In this document: one piece after another, positions 8,403 to 15,727 of the stretch | How the letters are laid out: each line of letters opens with the position of its first letter | Numbering within the stretch: the stretch's first letter is position 1 | Notes under the pieces: model-generated | The model's input: the letters and a program-made list of their open reading frames with translations, nothing else | Databases searched by the model: none | Told to the model about the DNA's origin: nothing | Made by a program: the position numbers and the translations under genes | Source: an uncultured Oscillospiraceae bacterium | GTDB taxonomy: Bacteria > Bacillota > Clostridia > Oscillospirales > Oscillospiraceae | Direction: 5' to 3' | DNA length: 64,000 nt | Assembly: GCA_910579775.1 (NCBI GenBank) | Contig: CAJTUE010000003.1 | Span: forward strand, 1 to 64,000

Positions 8403-8780
8403 ATGGACATTATTATCCGCAACACCGGGGAGGTCCCCATCTACGACCAGATCACCCGGCAGATCAAGGGGCACATCCTCTCCGGCACGCTGGCCGAGGG
8501 AGAGGCGCTGCCCTCCATGCGGGCGTTGGCCCGGGATCTTCGCATCAGCGTCATCACCACCAAGCGGGCCTATGAGGAGCTGGAGCGGGAGGGTTTCATC
8601 ACCACGATCCCCGGCAAGGGCTGCTTTGTGGCGGCGCGGGACCTGGAGCTGGTGCGGGAGGACGCGCGGCGGCGGGTGGAGGACCATCTCGTCCAAGCCC
8701 TGGACACCGCCCGGACGGCGGGCATCCCGCCCGATGAGGTACGTCAAGTGTTGGACATTTTGATCCAAGGAGGTTTTTGA
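8403..8780 (+). CDS. GntR-family (YtrA-type) transcriptional regulator
   Basis: A 125-residue DNA-binding repressor. It has a winged helix-turn-helix in residues ~10-75 (VPIYDQITRQIKGHILSG, LPSMRALARDLRIS, TTKRAYEELEREGFI, GKGCFV) and only a ~45-residue helical tail. This is the YtrA subfamily size, which lacks a large effector domain. YtrA proteins normally repress the ABC transporter operon they head, often in response to cell-envelope antibiotics. Here the next two genes encode exactly that kind of ABC ATPase and permease, and the stop codon overlaps the intergenic ribosome site for the ATPase. Confidence 0.93.
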   Translation: MDIIIRNTGEVPIYDQITRQIKGHILSGTLAEGEALPSMRALARDLRISVITTKRAYEELEREGFITTIPGKGCFVAARDLELVREDARRRVEDHLVQALDTARTAGIPPDEVRQVLDILIQGGF

Positions 8781-8782
8781 CC

Positions 8783-9604
8783 ATGGAATACGCCATTCAA
8801 ACCAGGGGCCTGACCAAGGACTACGGCTCCTTTGTGCTGGACAGCATCGACCTCACTCTCCCCAAGGGTACCATTCTGGGCCTGATTGGGGAAAACGGGG
8901 CAGGCAAATCCACCCTTATCAAGTGCCTGCTGGGGATCATCCGCCCCACAGCGGGAACGGTGGAGTTGGCGGACACGGTGGGCTACGTCCCCGACGAGTG
9001 TCCCTTTTCCGACGTGCTCAAGGTCAAACAGGTTGCAGCCTTTCTCCCCGGCCTCTATCCCAACTGGGACAGTTCCCTCTTTGACGGCTGTCTGCAACGG
9101 TTTAACCTGCCCACCGATAAGAAGGTGAAGGAGCTGAGCCGTGGAATGAAGATGAAGCTCACCATCGCCGCCGCCCTGGCCCACCGGCCGCAATTGCTGG
9201 TGCTGGACGAGGCCACGTCGGGCCTGGACCCGGTGGTGCGTGACGAAATTTTAGATGTGTTTTTGGACTTCGTCTCCGACGACGACCACGCCATTTTAAT
9301 CTCCAGCCACATCACCAGCGACCTGGAAAAGCTGTGCGACTATGTAGCCTATCTCCACAAGGGGACACTCACCGTCCAAGGGCCAAAGGACGAGCTGCTG
9401 GCCCAATACGGAAAGGTGTCCTGTACCCGCGAACAGCTTTCCGCCATTCCCCGGGATATCCTGGTAGGCAAGCGAGAGGGGTCCTTCGGCTGCCAGGCGT
9501 TGGTCAGCGACCGGGCTGCTCTGAAGCGCGCTCTGCCCAATGCCGCTGTGGAAGCGGCCACGCTGGAGGACATCATGATCTACACCACAAAGGGGGAACA
9601 GTGA
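8783..9604 (+). CDS. ABC transporter ATP-binding protein
   Basis: A 273-residue ATPase subunit. Walker A GENGAGKST (residues 36-44), a Q-loop region, the signature LSRGMKMKL, Walker B LLVLDEATSGLD and the switch histidine in ISSHIT are all present. The C-terminal ~70 residues are a divergent extension common in exporters of the BcrA/YtrB class. The start is the ATG at 8783, with AAGGAGG nine bases upstream; the frame could open at a TTG two codons earlier. It is cotranscribed with the GntR gene and the permease, which starts one base after its stop. A role in antimicrobial or lipid export is inferred. Confidence 0.93.
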   Translation: MEYAIQTRGLTKDYGSFVLDSIDLTLPKGTILGLIGENGAGKSTLIKCLLGIIRPTAGTVELADTVGYVPDECPFSDVLKVKQVAAFLPGLYPNWDSSLFDGCLQRFNLPTDKKVKELSRGMKMKLTIAAALAHRPQLLVLDEATSGLDPVVRDEILDVFLDFVSDDDHAILISSHITSDLEKLCDYVAYLHKGTLTVQGPKDELLAQYGKVSCTREQLSAIPRDILVGKREGSFGCQALVSDRAALKRALPNAAVEAATLEDIMIYTTKGEQ

Positions 9605-9605
9605 T

Positions 9606-10253
9606 ATGTCTGGATTTTTGAAGCGGGACCTCTCCCTGCAGGCGGTCAACGCCAAGTTTTACCTCTGCTTTGTGCTGGCCTTCGCGGGGCTGGCGGTGTT
9701 CACCGATTTCGCCGCCTCCTTTGCCTCCCTCTATCTGGTCATCTTTGCGGGTACCAGCATTATGTCTCTTTTCAGCTATGACGAGGCCAACCACTGGGAG
9801 GCCTACGCCGCCTCCGCCCCCAACGGCCGCCGGGCCACGGTGGACGCCCGGTATCTGCTGGCCGCGCTCATCGGCGGGGTGGTGTTCCTGTTCCAGCTGG
9901 TCCTGGGCCTCTTTGAGCGGTCCAACGACCCTGTCTACGCCCCGGCGTATGACCCCCTCACCTTTCTCCACACCGCTCTCCTCTACGCCGGGGCCTTCCT
10001 CCTCTATGCCGCCGTCATCCTCCCCATCTCCTACCGCTTTGGCGGCACTAAGTCCCGCATCGTCATGATCGTGGTGGTGGCCGCATTCTCTGCCCTTATC
10101 GCTGTGGGAGCCACCTCTCTGCAGGTTTTTTCCGACGGTGACCCGTTGGCGGTCCTAGGCCGCCTCCCCGCCCTTCTTCCTCTTCTGGGTGCGGCGGCTC
10201 TGTTCATTTCCCACCGTATCTCCCGCCACATCATGGCAAAGAAGGAGCTGTGA
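9606..10253 (+). CDS. ABC-2 type transporter permease
   Basis: A 215-residue membrane protein with about six hydrophobic segments (for example AKFYLCFVLAFAGLAVF, YLLAALIGGVVFLFQLV, IVMIVVVAAFSALIAVG), a size and layout typical of ABC2_membrane_5-like permeases. A conserved-looking soluble loop (SLFSYDEANHWEAYAAS) follows the second helix, as in YtrC-like and bacitracin-type permeases. It probably dimerises and works with the preceding ATPase. The substrate cannot be read from the sequence. Confidence 0.88.
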   Translation: MSGFLKRDLSLQAVNAKFYLCFVLAFAGLAVFTDFAASFASLYLVIFAGTSIMSLFSYDEANHWEAYAASAPNGRRATVDARYLLAALIGGVVFLFQLVLGLFERSNDPVYAPAYDPLTFLHTALLYAGAFLLYAAVILPISYRFGGTKSRIVMIVVVAAFSALIAVGATSLQVFSDGDPLAVLGRLPALLPLLGAAALFISHRISRHIMAKKEL

Positions 10254-10279
10254 TTTGCCCTTGGGCTCGCAAACGGAAA

Positions 10280-10308
10280 CGGAGCGGCACAATGCCGCTC
10301 CGTTTTTT
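10280..10308 (+). terminator. Terminator of the GntR/ABC operon
   Basis: The CGGAGCGGCA/TGCCGCTCCG hairpin (3-base loop) is followed by TTTTTT, 26 bases after the permease stop. Confidence 0.93.
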
Positions 10309-11317
10309 ATGACCTCCAGTATTCCGCCGTCGCCTGCCAGGCGGCGGCGTTCTCTTCCGTCTGGGGCTGTGGACGATAGCCTAGGGAGAGCAAATAGTCC
10401 CCGGTATACCCGGAAAAGACCTTCGCCCCTTCCTGATTGAGGTGCCCGCCGTCATACAGATGTCTGGAGGGATCCAGCCCGATCTCTTCAAAGCTGTCCG
10501 CCCAGTTGACGAGCCGCGTCGCGCCTCGCTCCCGCACATCCCGCTCCAAGCGCTGGTACACCTCCGGGGTATACTGGCTGTAGGTGGGGGCAATGGCCAC
10601 GATCAGGTCGATCCCTTCCTCTTGGCACAGCGCACCCAGCCGGGCAAAATCCTCCAGGTTTTGCTGATAGATCTCTTCGCTCTGCCGCATCTCCGAGAGA
10701 TACGGCCCGCCTCCCGCCACACCGTCGTACACTCCGTCCATGGCCGTGTGTCCCTTCAAGTGGTCCCGTTGGCGGATGGGAATTGCTTGTTGAACATCCC
10801 CTCTCGTCAGTTCCTTCCACCGGTCATGGTAAAAAATCAAGTCCACAAACAGGCCCTCTCGTTTTTCCGGCTCGGCATACTCCAAAATCGCTCCCACCCT
10901 GTTGAGACCCCAGGGCATATAGCCCACATTGATCTGGGTAAAGCTCTCATAACGGTCAAAGAACAACGAAGACCCCTCCAGCACCACCACCTTAGGGGAT
11001 TGAGTCTTCAGGGCCTCCTTCAGATAATAATAGGTCACCCCGACGGTCTGCTCGCCTCCCGCCATCACATAGCCGGTCAGGCCGCTTTCGTCGTACATGG
11101 CGCCGGGGTTCCAGTCGCAGTAGGCATAGGAGCTGCCCAAAAAGAGCACATCCACGGTGTCCCTGGGCTCGGCCAGATAGGCGTTCCAGGTGGAACCGAA
11201 GGCCTCCCGCGCGGGGCGGAGGATGTTGGTCGCCACCCCCAGCAGGAGAGCCGCCGCCGCCACAAAGGCCACACACCAGGCCCACTCATGTCGACTGACC
11301 CTTGGCTGTCGTTCCAC
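10307..11317 (-). CDS. SGNH-hydrolase-fold membrane protein, partner of MBOAT acyltransferase
   Basis: A 336-residue protein with one N-terminal membrane helix (WCVAFVAAAALLLGVATNIL) and an extracytoplasmic domain. The domain shows SGNH/AlgJ-DltD-like marks: VLFLGSSYAYCDWNP near its start (block I serine) and a C-terminal YDGGHLNQEGA (Asp-x-x-His pair). Such proteins work with MBOAT channels to O-acetylate exported polysaccharides. The MBOAT gene lies immediately upstream in the same operon. The frame can open at a TTG (11335) that overlaps the MBOAT stop, but GGGAGGGGAG sits just before a GTG at 11317, so I prefer that start. The acceptor polymer is unknown; a cell-wall polymer used by the SLH proteins is a possibility. 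Confidence 0.85.
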   Translation of the reverse strand: MERQPRVSRHEWAWCVAFVAAAALLLGVATNILRPAREAFGSTWNAYLAEPRDTVDVLFLGSSYAYCDWNPGAMYDESGLTGYVMAGGEQTVGVTYYYLKEALKTQSPKVVVLEGSSLFFDRYESFTQINVGYMPWGLNRVGAILEYAEPEKREGLFVDLIFYHDRWKELTRGDVQQAIPIRQRDHLKGHTAMDGVYDGVAGGGPYLSEMRQSEEIYQQNLEDFARLGALCQEEGIDLIVAIAPTYSQYTPEVYQRLERDVRERGATRLVNWADSFEEIGLDPSRHLYDGGHLNQEGAKVFSGYTGDYLLSLGYRPQPQTEENAAAWQATAEYWRS

Positions 11318-11331
11318 AAGCTCCCCTCCCC

Positions 11332-12780
11332 TCAAAACCGGAAGTAAATAAACGACTGGGCGTCATAGCCCGTGCCGTAGCTGCCAAATACCGCCGCCGC
11401 CAGCAGCAGCATCAGGCAGACCGCCCAGCGCGCGGCTCGAGGCAGGGTCGCCACCCGCTTGCAGGGCCGCTCCGAAAGGCTCCAGACGTCCACCCCCAGC
11501 AAGGCCAACAGCGCAACGCCCGCTACCGCCGCCTCCTTGCGGTCCAGGCCCATAGCGGCCAGACCTCCCACGTCCCACAGCACCGGCTTGACCATGTTGC
11601 GAAACACCGCCAATGCGCCGCCCACCGACCCGGCCTGGAAAAACACCCAGGCCACGGTGGACAGCACAAACACACACCCCATCTGCCAAAGAGCAGAGAG
11701 CTTCGTGTCCTCCGAAAGGCGGAGGACACGACGGACCTTGGTCCTTCCTGGCTTAGTTACCGCCCCTGCCACTTGATAAAGGCCGTTGAGCAGTCCCCAC
11801 ACCACAAAGCTGGCCGCCGCCCCGTGCCACAGGCCGCTGACAGCGAAGACGATCAGCAGGTTAAGATAGGTCCGCCCCCTCCCCTTTCGGCTCCCGCCCA
11901 GGGGAATGTAGAGATAGTCCCGAAACCACGTGGACAGAGACATGTGCCACCGCCGCCAGAAATCCGCGATGGACCGGGCAAAGTAGGGCGTGCGGAAATT
12001 CTCCGCCAACGTAAAGCCCATGGCCCGGGCAGAGCCCAGAGCCATGTCGGTATAGGCGGAAAAATCGCAATATATCTGGATGGAAAAGGCACAGGCGGCC
12101 AAGACCACCTGCGCCGCTCCAAACTTTTCAGGCCCGGCGAACACGGTATTCACCATCACCGCCAGCCGGTCCGCCAGCAAAAGCTTTTTGCACGCCCCCC
12201 ACAAGAAACGGACAAAGCCCTCCCGCAGGGCGACGTAGTCGAAGGGATGGCTCTGCGCAAACTGGGGCAGCAGATCCCTTCCCCGTCCGATGGGCCCGGA
12301 CAGCAGCGCCGGGAAAAAGGCCAGCAGCAGGGCGCACCGGGTAAAGCTCCGCTCCGCCTCCTGCCTGCCCCGATAAACGTCGATGAGATAGCCCATGGCC
12401 GTAAAAAAGTAAAAGGAGATCCCCGCAGGCAGGAGAAGCTTAGGCACTCGGGCGGACCAGTCCAGACCCACCAACGCCAAGGCGTCCTTCACCAGTGACA
12501 TCCCAAAGCCCAGATACTTGAACACGCCCAGAGCCGCGACAAACACCGCCAAGGCCGCCGTCAGCGTCCCCCTTCCGCCCCGGCCCGCCAACCGGAGGCC
12601 GACGAGATAGGTCAGCAGGGTGGTCAAAATAAGAAAGGGCACATACTCTGCCCCGGCGCACAGATAAAAAAACCAGCTGCAGCCCAGCAGCCAGATGTTT
12701 TTGCCCCGGGCAGGGAGGAAAAAATACCCTACCGCCGCCACGGGGAAGAACCCGAAATACGCCAGGGTCAAAAAGCTCAA
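11332..12780 (-). CDS. MBOAT-family O-acyltransferase (AlgI/PatA-like)
   Basis: A 482-residue polytopic membrane enzyme that passes acyl groups across the membrane for polysaccharide O-acetylation. Family marks are FLPARGKNIWLLGCSWFFY near the start, FRTPYFARSIADFWRRWHMSL-type central helices, the loop DYLYIPLGGSRKG and the catalytic histidine in SGLWHGAA. It starts with TTG at 12780 behind GGGAGGGAAGGG. The start fits the usual MSFxT N-terminus, and the length is usual for the family. It is the first gene of an operon with the SGNH partner. Confidence 0.93.
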   Translation of the reverse strand: MSFLTLAYFGFFPVAAVGYFFLPARGKNIWLLGCSWFFYLCAGAEYVPFLILTTLLTYLVGLRLAGRGGRGTLTAALAVFVAALGVFKYLGFGMSLVKDALALVGLDWSARVPKLLLPAGISFYFFTAMGYLIDVYRGRQEAERSFTRCALLLAFFPALLSGPIGRGRDLLPQFAQSHPFDYVALREGFVRFLWGACKKLLLADRLAVMVNTVFAGPEKFGAAQVVLAACAFSIQIYCDFSAYTDMALGSARAMGFTLAENFRTPYFARSIADFWRRWHMSLSTWFRDYLYIPLGGSRKGRGRTYLNLLIVFAVSGLWHGAAASFVVWGLLNGLYQVAGAVTKPGRTKVRRVLRLSEDTKLSALWQMGCVFVLSTVAWVFFQAGSVGGALAVFRNMVKPVLWDVGGLAAMGLDRKEAAVAGVALLALLGVDVWSLSERPCKRVATLPRAARWAVCLMLLLAAAVFGSYGTGYDAQSFIYFRF

Positions 12781-12808
12781 CGCCCTTCCCTCCCTTGTAA
12801 GATTTTTT

Positions 12809-12860
12809 CTATTGTATCACACTTCCCATTGCCGCGCAAGGCGGCGGTATGATACAATAG
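12809..12860. promoter_or_regulatory. Overlapping divergent promoters inside an 11-bp inverted repeat
   Basis: CTATTGTATCA (12809-12819) is repeated in inverse at 12850-12860. Minus strand: TTGCGC (12834-12839), 17 bases, TACAAT (12811-12816), serving the MBOAT operon. Plus strand: TTGCCG (12829-12834), 18 bases, TACAAT (12853-12858), serving the Sir2 gene. The two -35 boxes share a base, so the promoters must compete. Confidence 0.6.
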
Positions 12861-12886
12861 CCGCACACGGCAATTGTAGATAGCCC

Positions 12887-12902
12887 ATGCTGCATGCAGC
12901 AT
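12887..12902. repeat. 16-bp perfect palindrome in the Sir2 leader
   Basis: ATGCTGCATGCAGCAT lies in the presumed 5' UTR of the Sir2 gene and is followed by a GCCGC/GCGGC mini-hairpin. It may be an operator or simply a hairpin; nothing more can be said. Confidence 0.4.
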
Positions 12903-12951
12903 AACGCCGCTGTGCGGCTGGGCTGCAATATATACATCAAAAGGAGGCGGT

Positions 12952-13683
12952 GTGGTTACCATGACCGAGCTTGATATTTTGCGAAATTGGATAGCAGAAA
13001 GTAGTAATATCGTGTTTTTTGGTGGAGCGGGCTGCTCCACCGAGTCGGGAGTCCCCGACTTTCGCAGCCAGGACGGCCTCTACCACCAGCAGTATGCCTA
13101 TCCCCCCGAGACCATTTTGTCCCATACCTTCTTTGTGCAAAACACCGCCGAGTTTTACCGCTTCTATCAGGACAAGATGCTCCCCCTGGACGCCAACCCC
13201 AACCCCGCGCATCTGGCCCTGGCCAAGCTGGAAGCCCGGGGCAAGCTGAAGGCGGTGGTCACCCAGAACATCGATGGGCTCCACCAGGCGGCGGGGAGCA
13301 AGGCGGTGTTTGAGCTCCACGGCAGTGTCCACCGCAACTACTGCACCAAATGCCATAAGTTCTTCGACGCCCACTACATGAAGGCCGCCGACGGCGTTCC
13401 TCACTGCGACGCCTGCGGCAGCCTCATCAAGCCGGATGTGGTCCTTTACGAGGAGGGGCTGGACGAGGACGTGATGGTCGGCGCCGTCCAGGCCATCCGC
13501 GCCGCCGACATGCTCATCGTAGGCGGCACTTCCCTGGTGGTCTACCCCGCCGCGGGGCTTATCCGCTATTACGGCGGACAAAAGCTGGTGCTCATCAACA
13601 AGGACGCCACTCCCTACGACGCCCACGCCAACCTGGTCATCCACGACGCCCTGGGCAAGGTCTTTTCCGCCGTGGCGGACTAG
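12952..13683 (+). CDS. cobB: NAD-dependent protein deacylase, Sir2 family
   Basis: A 243-residue sirtuin that removes acyl groups from lysines using NAD. The Rossmann NAD site GGAGCSTESGVPDFRS, catalytic region TQNIDGLHQAAG with HGSVHRNYC, and four zinc cysteines (CTKC ... CDAC, 18 residues between pairs) are all present, as is the late GGTSLVVYPAAG. The region lacks the YxxR desuccinylase pair in an obvious place. The start is ambiguous: GTG at 12952 is four bases from AGGAGG, while ATG at 12961 is thirteen. It is monocistronic with a strong terminator. Confidence 0.93.
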   Translation: MVTMTELDILRNWIAESSNIVFFGGAGCSTESGVPDFRSQDGLYHQQYAYPPETILSHTFFVQNTAEFYRFYQDKMLPLDANPNPAHLALAKLEARGKLKAVVTQNIDGLHQAAGSKAVFELHGSVHRNYCTKCHKFFDAHYMKAADGVPHCDACGSLIKPDVVLYEEGLDEDVMVGAVQAIRAADMLIVGGTSLVVYPAAGLIRYYGGQKLVLINKDATPYDAHANLVIHDALGKVFSAVAD

Positions 13684-13730
13684 TCAAACCCCCAGCCATT
13701 GCCGGACACAAAGCCGATATCCTAAACGCA

Positions 13731-13769
13731 AAGTCAGGCGGCGGACAACTGTCCGCCGCCTGACTTTTT
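13731..13769 (+). terminator. Terminator between Sir2 and S41 protease genes
   Basis: A 16-bp stem (AAGTCAGGCGGCGGAC with GTCCGCCGCCTGACTT, loop AACT) is followed by a T run on the plus strand. The convergent S41 gene ends beside it, so it probably serves both. Confidence 0.9.
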
Positions 13770-15685
13770 TATATGATCCACAGATAGGTCAGCATCAGGT
13801 AGAGCACCGCGGCCGCCTCGTCCCGGGTAGTTGCGTCATCAGGTCCGATCAGATCCGGCTCATCCCACAAAAGATTCACCGTTCCGCCCTTGTAATCCTC
13901 CGCCCCGCAAGAGAGCAGCCAGGTGTAGGGCTTGGCCCAATCGTCATATCCCCGCAGGAGCCGCAGGGACAGCTCCTCCTCGCCCACCTCGTCCAGCACA
14001 TCGTAGATATCGCTGTTGAGCCATGCCAACAACCGGCCCATCACCACAAAGAATTCCTGGTGGGACACCGCCTCCTCCGGGTGGAAGAGGCCGTTGCCGT
14101 CCCCCTTCACCAGCCCCCGGTTGTAGACGGCGATCACGGCCGGAGTATACCAGGCGTCCTCCGCCACGTCGACAAAGGGGCTGGGGTTATCGGGCACATA
14201 GCACTGCAGAGCCACCGCCACCAGCTGGCAGAGCTCCGCCCGGGTCAGGGGATCGTCCGGGTGGAACAGCCCGTCGCCCTTCCCCGCCATCAGCTCGTAG
14301 GTGTAGAGCTCGTCGTAGATCTCGGCGCCACACACCGTGCCCTCGTCGCCATCCGCAAAGATATGGTGGTCGTCCGTCATCCCAAGCTCGGCGTAGATCT
14401 CCCCCATATCCACAAACCGTTTGTCCCAAGCCATTGCGGTATAGCGGGGCAGGGCATCTAAAAGCACCTTCAGCAGGGCATAGCGCTCAGGGTCCCGTGT
14501 CACCCCCGCCAGCTCCACGGTGTACCACGTCCCGTTCAGGGAGAACATCAGCGGTTCCTCCGCCTCTTCCTTGCTCCATGTGGGCGCCAGAAGCTTCACC
14601 AGTTCCAGCGCCAGAGCGGGATCCACATTGAGGTCGGGGATGACCCCCAGAGAGTGGTTGGTGTTGCCAAGAGGGGAGAAAAACCGCGCCGTGGTCAGCT
14701 TCACCCCGTCCCCGTCGGTAAAATACTCCGGGTACTGCTCGTCCCAGAGGATATCCTGGGCAATGCCCTTGCCAAAGGTACGCGATCCGATCACCACAGC
14801 CCGCCCATAGTCCCGCAGGGCCGCCGTCAGCGCCTCGGAGGCGGAAGCAGAGTTCTCATCGGTCAGGATCACCACCGGCTTGTCGGTGACCGCCTCGCTG
14901 TCCAGGCCGTAAGCGGCGTACTCGCCGCTCTTCTCCCTCATCAGGATATACGCTCCCGGCCCGGCGAACAGGTTTCCCACGCCGCTCACTGCGTCCACCG
15001 TTCCGCCAGGATTCCCCCGCAGGTCGATGACCCATACGTTGGCTTCGCTGTCCATCTCCGCGATGAGGTCGCGGAAATGCCCCGCCGTGTCGCTGCCAAA
15101 TTCGTCGCACTGTATGTACCCGATGCCGCCCTCCAGCAGTTCGCCCCGGGTGGCGGCGACCACCACCAGCCGACGCTCCACCCGTATGTTTTTGAGCCGG
15201 CCGTCCCGACGATAGGTCAGGACCACACGGGTCCCCTCCTCCCCCCGAATGAGGGCGGCCACCTCGTCCAGGATCATGCCCTCTAGGGAAACGCCGTCCA
15301 CCTTCACCAGCACGTCTCCCGCCTCCAGGCCAGCCTTCGCCGCCGGTCCGCCCGCCTCGGTGTAAAGCACCTCGACGCCGTCCTCGCCCAGCTGCACGCC
15401 CACGCCGATGCCCACCACCTTCTCATCCACGTCGGTGTCCATATAGAGCTCCAGCTCTTCTGCCGTCAGATACCAGCTGTATGGGTCTCCCAGCGCGGCC
15501 ACCGTGGCCTCCACCGTATCCTGCTCCAGGGCGGCGCTCGGCACCTCGTCCACGTAGCGTTCCTCCAAAAGATCGCGCATCTGCTCTACGGTGATCGCCC
15601 CCGCGGGCGTCATGCCTGCAAGCAGGGCAAGGCACAGCGACACGCTGACCAATCCTGTCCAGATCTGTTTGCTCCAATGCTTCAT
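13769..15685 (-). CDS. S41-family C-terminal-processing-type protease with PDZ domain and SLH repeats
   Basis: A 638-residue secreted serine protease. A signal peptide (residues 1-30, ending AGAI) is followed by the short N-terminal helical region, a PDZ domain (~85-160, VGIGVGVQL, AGLEAGDVLVKVDG) and the S41 core (~175-365). The Ser-Lys dyad is visible as S281 in SASASEA and K306 in TFGKG, 25 residues apart as in Prc-type enzymes. From residue ~440 there are SLH-like repeats (GDGLFHPDDPLTRAE, FVDVAEDAWYTPAV, TRDEAAAVLY). S41 proteases are usually anchored by a membrane helix, so SLH anchoring is notable. The ATG follows GAAGGAGGG. It is 42 bases after, and probably cotranscribed with, the pyrophosphatase gene. 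Confidence 0.9.
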   Translation of the reverse strand: MKHWSKQIWTGLVSVSLCLALLAGMTPAGAITVEQMRDLLEERYVDEVPSAALEQDTVEATVAALGDPYSWYLTAEELELYMDTDVDEKVVGIGVGVQLGEDGVEVLYTEAGGPAAKAGLEAGDVLVKVDGVSLEGMILDEVAALIRGEEGTRVVLTYRRDGRLKNIRVERRLVVVAATRGELLEGGIGYIQCDEFGSDTAGHFRDLIAEMDSEANVWVIDLRGNPGGTVDAVSGVGNLFAGPGAYILMREKSGEYAAYGLDSEAVTDKPVVILTDENSASASEALTAALRDYGRAVVIGSRTFGKGIAQDILWDEQYPEYFTDGDGVKLTTARFFSPLGNTNHSLGVIPDLNVDPALALELVKLLAPTWSKEEAEEPLMFSLNGTWYTVELAGVTRDPERYALLKVLLDALPRYTAMAWDKRFVDMGEIYAELGMTDDHHIFADGDEGTVCGAEIYDELYTYELMAGKGDGLFHPDDPLTRAELCQLVAVALQCYVPDNPSPFVDVAEDAWYTPAVIAVYNRGLVKGDGNGLFHPEEAVSHQEFFVVMGRLLAWLNSDIYDVLDEVGEEELSLRLLRGYDDWAKPYTWLLSCGAEDYKGGTVNLLWDEPDLIGPDDATTRDEAAAVLYLMLTYLWII

Positions 15686-15727
15686 GGCGAGGCCCTCCTT
15701 CGACCTGTCTCTTTTCCGCTTCCTTTG

